This document shows, one piece after another, positions 6,147 through 10,664 of a stretch of DNA of 10,664 bases; the stretch's first letter is position 1; the number at the start of each line of letters is the position of its first letter. The notes under the pieces are model-generated. The model was given only the letters and a program-made list of their open reading frames with translations. It had not been told where the DNA came from and made no database searches. This DNA comes from Candidatus Symbiothrix sp. (GTDB lineage Bacteria; Bacteroidota; Bacteroidia; Bacteroidales; Azobacteroidaceae). The position numbers and the translations under genes are program-made. Where the stretch lies: assembly GCA_031270525.1 (NCBI GenBank), contig JAISXN010000021.1, positions 1-10,664 of the forward strand. The letters run 5' to 3'.

Positions 6147-8861
6147 ATGCAAATAACCTTTAATATCCAGTATCATACAACTTGGGGACAGACGCTTCGC
6201 ATGGTCGGTTCATTACCCGAATTAGGCGCATGGAATAGCGCTTTTGCCAAAGAATTACGTTATACCGGAGATGGAAATTGGCGTTTGGAAATCGAATTGC
6301 CGGATCTGCCGGTTGATTTTGAATACAAATATTTCCTGACTTCCGAGGCCGGCACGGTTTTCGAAGAATGGCAAAAAAGCCATAAGATATCCATTACCGA
6401 TACGACGAAGAATTATTGTTTGATGGATAGCTGGTTAAATCGTCCGCAAAATGTAGCTTTTTACTCGTCGGCTTTTACTAAAAGTTGGTTTTCGCACACG
6501 GTTCGCAAAGGAAAAGCCAAAGCTAAAACCAATTTCAAGAACAAAGTCCGAATAAATGTTTTTGCGCCGGAAATTAATGATAATCAAATGCTTGCGCTTG
6601 TTGGGAATCAACCGGAATTAGGCGATTGGAATATAGGAAAAGCCCTGATTTTAGACGACCGGAATTTTCCCGAATGGTCTGTCGCGATAGACGCAACAGC
6701 GCTCACCCCGGTGGGTGAGCTTTGTCGAACCCCGTTGGGTGAATATAAATTTTGCATTGTCGATAGAAAAGACAAATCCCTAATTCGCTGGGAAACAGGA
6801 GAAAACAGGATTTTATCCCTTCCCTGTACAAAGGAAAACGAAACGATTATCTTCTCCGGTTTGCAGTTTCGTGACGAAGGCTTCGAATGGAAATGCGCAG
6901 GAACGGTTATTCCGGTCTTTTCGCTCCGTTCAAAACACAGTTTCGGTATCGGCGATTTTGCCGACCTGAAACTTTTTGTCGATTGGCTGAGTCTGACTTC
7001 CCAAAAGATTCTGCAAATTTTGCCGGTAAACGATACAACACAAACGCATACCCGGTTGGATTCTTATCCTTATAATGCGATTTCGATTTTCGCCCTGCAT
7101 CCGGTTTACCTGCGGCTTGATTTAATGGGTAAATTGAATGATTCCGAACGAAATGATTTTTATCGGAAGAAACAAAAAGAGTTAAACGCTCTGGAAATAG
7201 TGGATTACGAACAGGTAGAACATGCCAAATGGGCGTTTTTCCGTGAAATCTTCAATCAGGAAGGAGAAAAGACATTAAATTCTGAGGAATTTGCCGGATT
7301 TTTCAAAAATAACGAAGATTGGCTCGTACCTTATGCCGCCTATTCCTATCTTCGCGACAAAAATAATACTTCCGATTTCAACTTGTGGGAAGGATATAAA
7401 AAATACGACAAAAACAAAATCGAAAAATTACGCCATCCGGATGCACCTCAGTATAAGGAAATTGCATTGTACTATTATCTGCAATTCCATTTGCACAAAC
7501 AACTGTCGGAAGCAAGGGATTATGCTCATACCAAAGGCGTTGTGTTGAAAGGAGATATACCCATCGGAATCAGTAAAACAAGCATTGAAGCCTGGACGGA
7601 ACCCAATTTCTTCCATATCCAATACCAAACCGGCGCTCCCCCAGACAATTTTTCGCAGACCGGTCAGAATTGGGGTTTCCCGACCTACAATTGGGAAGAA
7701 ATGGAAGCCGACCGGTTCGGTTGGTGGAAAAAACGTTTTTGCAAAATGTCGGATTATTTCGACGCTTACCGGATTGACCATATCCTGGGATTTTTCAGGA
7801 TTTGGGAAATCCCGGAAAATTCGGTGCAGGGACTTTTAGGTTATTTCAATCCTGCCTTACCGCTGTCTATCGAAGAAATACAATACGCCGGATTTAACTT
7901 CCAACCGGAACGATATACGACTGCCCATATCAATGAATATTTTCTGTACGAATTGTTTGGCGATTATACGCAAGAAGTTTGCCAGGTTTATCTCGACAGG
8001 ACGTCTTCCCGGCATTTTGCTCCGAAAGAGAAATTTAATACGCAACTGAAAATAAAAACCCATTTTGAGGGTAAAGAAGACGAAAAAAGCCGGACGATTC
8101 GCGAAGGACTTTATGCGATTTGTAACGAGATTTTGTTTATCCGCGACAAACTGGACCACAATCGTTTTCACCCACGAATCTCAGCCGCTTATTCTTTTAT
8201 TTATAGAGAATTAGATGGTTCGGATAAATATGCTTTCGATAATTTATACTGGGATTATTTTTACCGGCGTCACAATATTTTCTGGGGAGAACAAGGCTAT
8301 CATAAACTGTTGCCGCTCATTTCTTCTACCGATATGCTTGCTTGCGGCGAAGATTTGGGAATGATTCCCGAATGTGTTCCTGCGGTCATGAATCAATTAC
8401 AGATTTTCAGTCTGGAAATCGAGCGAATGCCCAAAGATCCGGATGTGGAATTTACCGGTCTCCGGAATTTACCTTATCATTCGGTGTGTACGACCTCTAC
8501 CCACGATATGGATACGATTCGTATGTGGTGGAAAGAAAATCAGGAAAGGACGCAACGATACTACAATAATGTCCTGCATTTGGAGGGAGCGGCGCCGGAA
8601 GAATGTCTGCCGGAAATTTGCGGGCAAATCCTTTTTAATCATTTGAATACCCGTTCCATGCTGACAATCGTTCCATTACAGGATTGGCTGTCTATCGACG
8701 GACAAATTCGCAGAGCAAATGCAAGCAATGAAAGGATTAACATACCTGCCAACCCGCACCACTATTGGAGATACAGAATGCATCTCTTCATAGAGGATTT
8801 AATAAATGCCGGGGGATTAAACACCCAAATAAAAAACTTGATTCGAAATACCGGAAGATAG
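6147..8861 (+). CDS. malQ: DPE2-like 4-alpha-glucanotransferase with two CBM20 domains (GH77)
   Basis: This 904-residue, probably cytosolic enzyme would transfer glucosyl units between maltose or maltodextrins and larger glucans. Two starch-binding CBM20 domains come first, each with GxxPELGxWN (21-30 and 153-162), joined by a lysine-rich linker (about 121-133). The GH77 barrel starts near 253 (SFGIGDFADL at 265-274). Catalytic residues are Asp544 in RIDH (nucleophile), Glu735 in GEDLG (acid/base) and Asp787 in THDMDT. The 191-residue gap between nucleophile and acid/base, against about 47 in Thermus amylomaltase, matches the insert known in plant DPE2. The ATG at 6147 follows the protease stop (6143-6145) after one nucleotide. 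A 61-codon upstream extension in frame overlaps the protease gene and is not believable. Residues 187-199 look like a small insertion. Confidence 0.93.
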   Translation: MQITFNIQYHTTWGQTLRMVGSLPELGAWNSAFAKELRYTGDGNWRLEIELPDLPVDFEYKYFLTSEAGTVFEEWQKSHKISITDTTKNYCLMDSWLNRPQNVAFYSSAFTKSWFSHTVRKGKAKAKTNFKNKVRINVFAPEINDNQMLALVGNQPELGDWNIGKALILDDRNFPEWSVAIDATALTPVGELCRTPLGEYKFCIVDRKDKSLIRWETGENRILSLPCTKENETIIFSGLQFRDEGFEWKCAGTVIPVFSLRSKHSFGIGDFADLKLFVDWLSLTSQKILQILPVNDTTQTHTRLDSYPYNAISIFALHPVYLRLDLMGKLNDSERNDFYRKKQKELNALEIVDYEQVEHAKWAFFREIFNQEGEKTLNSEEFAGFFKNNEDWLVPYAAYSYLRDKNNTSDFNLWEGYKKYDKNKIEKLRHPDAPQYKEIALYYYLQFHLHKQLSEARDYAHTKGVVLKGDIPIGISKTSIEAWTEPNFFHIQYQTGAPPDNFSQTGQNWGFPTYNWEEMEADRFGWWKKRFCKMSDYFDAYRIDHILGFFRIWEIPENSVQGLLGYFNPALPLSIEEIQYAGFNFQPERYTTAHINEYFLYELFGDYTQEVCQVYLDRTSSRHFAPKEKFNTQLKIKTHFEGKEDEKSRTIREGLYAICNEILFIRDKLDHNRFHPRISAAYSFIYRELDGSDKYAFDNLYWDYFYRRHNIFWGEQGYHKLLPLISSTDMLACGEDLGMIPECVPAVMNQLQIFSLEIERMPKDPDVEFTGLRNLPYHSVCTTSTHDMDTIRMWWKENQERTQRYYNNVLHLEGAAPEECLPEICGQILFNHLNTRSMLTIVPLQDWLSIDGQIRRANASNERINIPANPHHYWRYRMHLFIEDLINAGGLNTQIKNLIRNTGR
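6701..6742. repeat. REP-like GC-rich palindrome inside malQ
   Basis: A perfect 8-bp inverted repeat, GCTCACCC (6701-6708) with GGGTGAGC (6713-6720) around CGGT, is followed by TTTGTCGAACCC. The block ACCCCGGTGGGTGA (6705-6718) recurs 24 bp later as ACCCCGTTGGGTGA (6729-6742), matching at 13 of 14 positions. The core resembles the GAGCTTGTCGAAC-type palindromes I recall as dispersed REP elements in many bacteria, with one extra T. The tract stays in frame and encodes residues 187-199 of the glucanotransferase. The structure is seen directly; assignment as REP is inference from memory. Confidence 0.55.
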
Positions 8862-8865
8862 AGTT

Positions 8866-8879
8866 CGTAATTAATTGAG
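8866..8879. repeat. Possible two-unit remnant of the AATT heptad repeat
   Basis: CGTAATT (8866-8872) abuts AATTGAG (8873-8879). These are exact matches to units in the larger repeats at 430-503 and 9658-9733. It fills the junction between the convergent malQ and bactofilin genes and covers the bactofilin stop codon. At 14 bp in A/T-rich DNA, chance is a real alternative. Confidence 0.3.
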
Positions 8880-9221
8880 CATTTTACAAGTGCCGTTGAA
8901 TATAGCGCCAGCCTCAATATCAATGTACTTAGCCGCTATCTCTCCCGTAAACCGGACAGATGATTTTAAACTGGCTGTTTCATAAATGGTGATATTTCCT
9001 ATGATAGTCCCCATTAAGTCAGTATTCTGGCATTGGATATTCCCTGTGATTTCAGCTTGAGGCCCAACGACAACTTTACCGGTACATTCAATATCTCCTT
9101 CTAATTTTCCGTCAATGCGAAAATCTTCTTCCGCTCTAATGTTTCCTCTCACGTAAGTACCTACCGCCAAAGCGTTATGAGCTATTCCGGAAGAAACAGT
9201 CTCTTTATTCCAACTTTTCAT
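8871..9221 (-). CDS. Bactofilin (polymer-forming cytoskeletal protein)
   Basis: This 116-residue protein is a bactofilin. Members polymerise without nucleotide through a right-handed beta-helix core and scaffold cell-wall enzymes or cell-shape determinants. The core from about GTYVRGNIRAEEDF onward shows the short, glycine-punctuated turns of the family (RIDGKLEGDI, KVVVGPQAEITGNI, FTGEIAAKYIDIEAGAIFNG). The flexible ends are short. The frame stays open upstream to a TTG at 9254, but that codon lies beside the -7 box at 9244-9251, so the mRNA cannot include it. The ATG at 9221 gives a leader of about 15-20 nt. It is convergent with malQ (9-nt gap) and divergent from folB. No peptidoglycan hydrolase gene, a frequent bactofilin neighbour, is present here. 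Confidence 0.9.
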   Translation of the reverse strand: MKSWNKETVSSGIAHNALAVGTYVRGNIRAEEDFRIDGKLEGDIECTGKVVVGPQAEITGNIQCQNTDLMGTIIGNITIYETASLKSSVRFTGEIAAKYIDIEAGAIFNGTCKMLN

Positions 9222-9243
9222 GATTAATCCAATTATGTAAGTG

Positions 9244-9275
9244 CAAAAATACAATGATATTTGTTAGAAAGCAAA
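9244..9275 (-). promoter_or_regulatory. Bactofilin promoter (TTTG-N20-TAnnTTTG)
   Basis: On the minus strand, TTTG (9275-9272) is separated by exactly 20 nt from TATTTTTG (9251-9244). Both boxes and the spacing fit the Bacteroidota housekeeping promoter consensus. Transcription would begin near 9238, about 17 nt before the ATG at 9221. Confidence 0.75.
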
Positions 9276-9291
9276 CTAAAACTTACTTTTG
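9260..9291 (+). promoter_or_regulatory. folB promoter (TTTG-N20-TAnnTTTG)
   Basis: TTTG (9260-9263) is separated by exactly 20 nt from TACTTTTG (9284-9291), again a full match to the Bacteroidota consensus. The start of transcription would be near 9297, leaving a leader of about 13 nt before the ATG at 9310. It shares 9260-9275 with the oppositely oriented bactofilin promoter. Confidence 0.75.
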
Positions 9292-9309
9292 TGAAAAAAT
9301 AATTTTACG

Positions 9310-9684
9310 ATGAATTACATTGAATTGAAAAATATGATATTTCACGCCCGGCATGGGGTTTTGGAACAGGAAAAAACGGTGGGAAATACGTTTACCGTAA
9401 GCCTGAAATTGTATCTCGACCTAAGCGTGGCCGGACAATCCGACCATCTGAACGATACGCTTAATTATGCCGAAGTTTTTGAAATCGTAAAAAAAGAAAT
9501 GGCTATCCCGTCCAACTTGCTGGAACACGTAGCCAACAGAATTATTCAAGCAATCAAACAGGTTTTTCCCCAGATTGTGAAAATTCAAATCCGTCTGGCG
9601 AAAATCCGGCCGCCGGTAAAAGGAGAGATGGGGGAAGCGGCAGTGGGAATTGAGAAAAATTACGAATTAAGAATTAAGAATTAA
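9310..9684 (+). CDS. folB: Dihydroneopterin aldolase
   Basis: This 124-residue enzyme cleaves 7,8-dihydroneopterin to 6-hydroxymethyl-7,8-dihydropterin and glycolaldehyde in folate synthesis. Aligned by eye with the S. aureus enzyme, the key residues are present: Glu21 after HGVLEQ (Glu22 there), Tyr53 in LNYAEV, Glu72 in LLEH (Glu74) and Lys98 before the PP motif (Lys100). The family fold ends near AVGIEK (111-116). The last eight residues (117-124) and the stop codon are encoded by the AATTACG/AATTAAG heptad repeat, so the native C-terminus has probably been replaced or extended. No other folate gene is adjacent. The gene is transcribed from its own promoter, divergent from the bactofilin gene. 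Confidence 0.93.
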   Translation: MNYIELKNMIFHARHGVLEQEKTVGNTFTVSLKLYLDLSVAGQSDHLNDTLNYAEVFEIVKKEMAIPSNLLEHVANRIIQAIKQVFPQIVKIQIRLAKIRPPVKGEMGEAAVGIEKNYELRIKN

Positions 9685-9733
9685 GAATTAAGAATTAAGA
9701 ACGGCAGATTTTCAGCCTCCGTAATTCGTAATT
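9658..9733. repeat. AATTAAG heptad array with inverted downstream arm
   Basis: One AATTACG unit (9658-9664) is followed by five perfect AATTAAG units (9665-9699). Another AATTGAG lies just upstream at 9648-9654. Downstream, 9720-9733 is the reverse complement of two AATTACG units and matches 9658-9671 at 13 of 14 positions. A short ACGG (9701-9704)/CCGT (9719-9722) stem sits between the arms. The element lies between the convergent folB and nspC genes and runs into the folB coding end. It may act as a bidirectional transcription end, but no T-run typical of a terminator is present. Confidence 0.85.
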
Positions 9734-9736
9734 GCT

Positions 9737-10664
9737 TTAGCTCATTCGGGTTTTATAGTCTTCGTATTTGAATTTACGGAGAATTTCCAAAGTTCCGTTT
9801 TCACGCCACAAACAAAGGTCGGGGTGGAGGATTCCATTGAACATGGTTGTTTTTACAATCGTATAGTGAATCATGTCTTCAAAAACGATTTTGTCGCCCG
9901 GTTTCAATTCTTCGTCAAACGACCAATCGCCTAAGTAATCGCCGCTGAGACAAGAATTTCCGCCTAAGCGATAAGTCGGTTTTCCCGGAACCGGTTCTTG
10001 ATAAGCGCCGCGAACTACCGGTTTGTAAGGCATTTCCAAGCAATCGGGCGCGTGGCAGGTAAATGAAATATCCAGAACAGCCGTTTTAATTCCTTTATTT
10101 ACAACAATATCAACAACAGATGAAACCAATACGCCGGTTTGCCAAACAAAAGCGGCGCCCGGTTCCAGAATAATTTCCAGGTTGGGATACTTCTTTTTGA
10201 AATCCGACAAGAGTCGAATCAAATGTTCTACATCATAATCTTTCCGGCTTATCAAGTGTCCGCCGCCCATGTTCAGCCATTTGATTTGAGGCAACAAGTC
10301 GCCGAATTTGGCTTCGACATGTTTGAGCGTATTTTCGAGCGCGTAGGAAGACGATTCACAAAGCGTGTGGAAATGCAAGCCTTCAATACCTTCCGGTAAA
10401 TCTTTTCCGAGCGTTTCCCTGACCATGCCTAAACGCGAACCGGGAGCAGCCGGATTGTACAAATCTGTTTCCACTTCGGAGTATTCGGGATTGATGCGCA
10501 GTCCGCAGGAAATTTTTTCCGGATGATTCAAAACCGCCGGATAGAACCGCCGGAATTGCGCCAACGAATTGAAAGTGATGTGTGAACTGCAAGCCATGAT
10601 GACCGGAAAATCTTTTTCGGTATAAGCCGGAGAATAGGTATGCGCTTTGTTACCCATTTCTTCC
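9737..10664 (-). CDS. nspC: Carboxynorspermidine decarboxylase, N-terminally truncated by the window
   Basis: This PLP enzyme of the alanine racemase-fold decarboxylases converts carboxyspermidine (or carboxynorspermidine) to spermidine (or norspermidine), the last step of the aspartate-semialdehyde route to spermidine. In the 308 visible residues, motifs counted from the Met encoded at 10657 are HFHTLCE (95-101), GGGH (131-134), the phosphate-binding EPGAAF (165-170), CHAPDCLEMPY (201-211) and SCLSGD (235-240). The reading frame is still open at the right edge and that Met is internal (EEMGNKAHTYSPAY). About 65-70 residues, including the PLP lysine, must lie beyond the window. Its usual partner, carboxynorspermidine synthase, is not visible. 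It is convergent with folB. Confidence 0.95.
   Translation of the reverse strand, partial: EEMGNKAHTYSPAYTEKDFPVIMACSSHITFNSLAQFRRFYPAVLNHPEKISCGLRINPEYSEVETDLYNPAAPGSRLGMVRETLGKDLPEGIEGLHFHTLCESSSYALENTLKHVEAKFGDLLPQIKWLNMGGGHLISRKDYDVEHLIRLLSDFKKKYPNLEIILEPGAAFVWQTGVLVSSVVDIVVNKGIKTAVLDISFTCHAPDCLEMPYKPVVRGAYQEPVPGKPTYRLGGNSCLSGDYLGDWSFDEELKPGDKIVFEDMIHYTIVKTTMFNGILHPDLCLWRENGTLEILRKFKYEDYKTRMS

Noticed and set aside
9222..9254. A longer bactofilin starting at TTG 9254
   Set aside because: That start lies at the -7 box of a consensus promoter, upstream of the predicted transcription start; the extra residues (YFCTYIIGLI) are not part of the family core.
9658..9699. A CRISPR array
   Set aside because: The units are seven bases in direct tandem with no unique spacers.
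10655..10657. The Met at 10657 as the nspC start
   Set aside because: The frame stays open to the window edge and the family has about 65-70 more residues, with the PLP lysine, before this point.

Overview
The window looks like a chromosomal segment from a member of the Bacteroidales (phylum Bacteroidota). Three things point there. The S12, S7 and EF-G proteins have a Bacteroidales flavour, for example an S7 ending in AHFRF. A surface protease carries a C-terminal type IX secretion (T9SS) sorting domain, which is confined to the Bacteroidota. Three start sites are preceded by -7 boxes of the Bacteroidota form TAnnTTTG, and no gene start has a Shine-Dalgarno sequence placed to decide it. The genus cannot be fixed from the sequence; T9SS plus NspC fits families around Porphyromonadaceae, Paludibacteraceae or Dysgonomonadaceae.

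Layout. Positions 1-3211 (+) hold the str operon, rpsL-rpsG-fusA, with a structured 156-nt spacer between rpsL and rpsG. An intrinsic terminator at about 3231-3263 closes it, and a -7 box for the next unit sits directly against that terminator. Positions 3308-8861 (+) hold a two-gene unit: a 945-residue secreted M6-type metalloprotease with a T9SS anchor signal, then, after a single nucleotide, a 904-residue DPE2-like 4-alpha-glucanotransferase with two starch-binding CBM20 domains. Positions 8871-9221 (-) encode a small bactofilin. It is divergent from folB (9310-9684, +, dihydroneopterin aldolase), and the two share an 88-nt gap with two interleaved promoters. From 9737 to the right edge (-) lies nspC, carboxynorspermidine decarboxylase, whose N-terminus is outside the window.

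The genes do not form one pathway. They cover translation (str operon), extracellular proteolysis, cytosolic maltose/glucan handling, cell-shape scaffolding, folate synthesis and spermidine synthesis. The protease and glucanotransferase are almost certainly cotranscribed, but no shared function is evident.

I found no new multi-gene system. The unusual material is in small non-coding and invading sequences. There is a 7-bp periodic AATTNNG repeat family at two clear intergenic sites and one minimal possible site, and it has supplied the last codons and stop of folB. A GC-rich REP-like palindrome appears to have inserted in frame into the second CBM20 domain of the glucanotransferase. The bactofilin and folB promoters physically overlap. 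The S10-operon genes that usually follow fusA in this phylum are absent.
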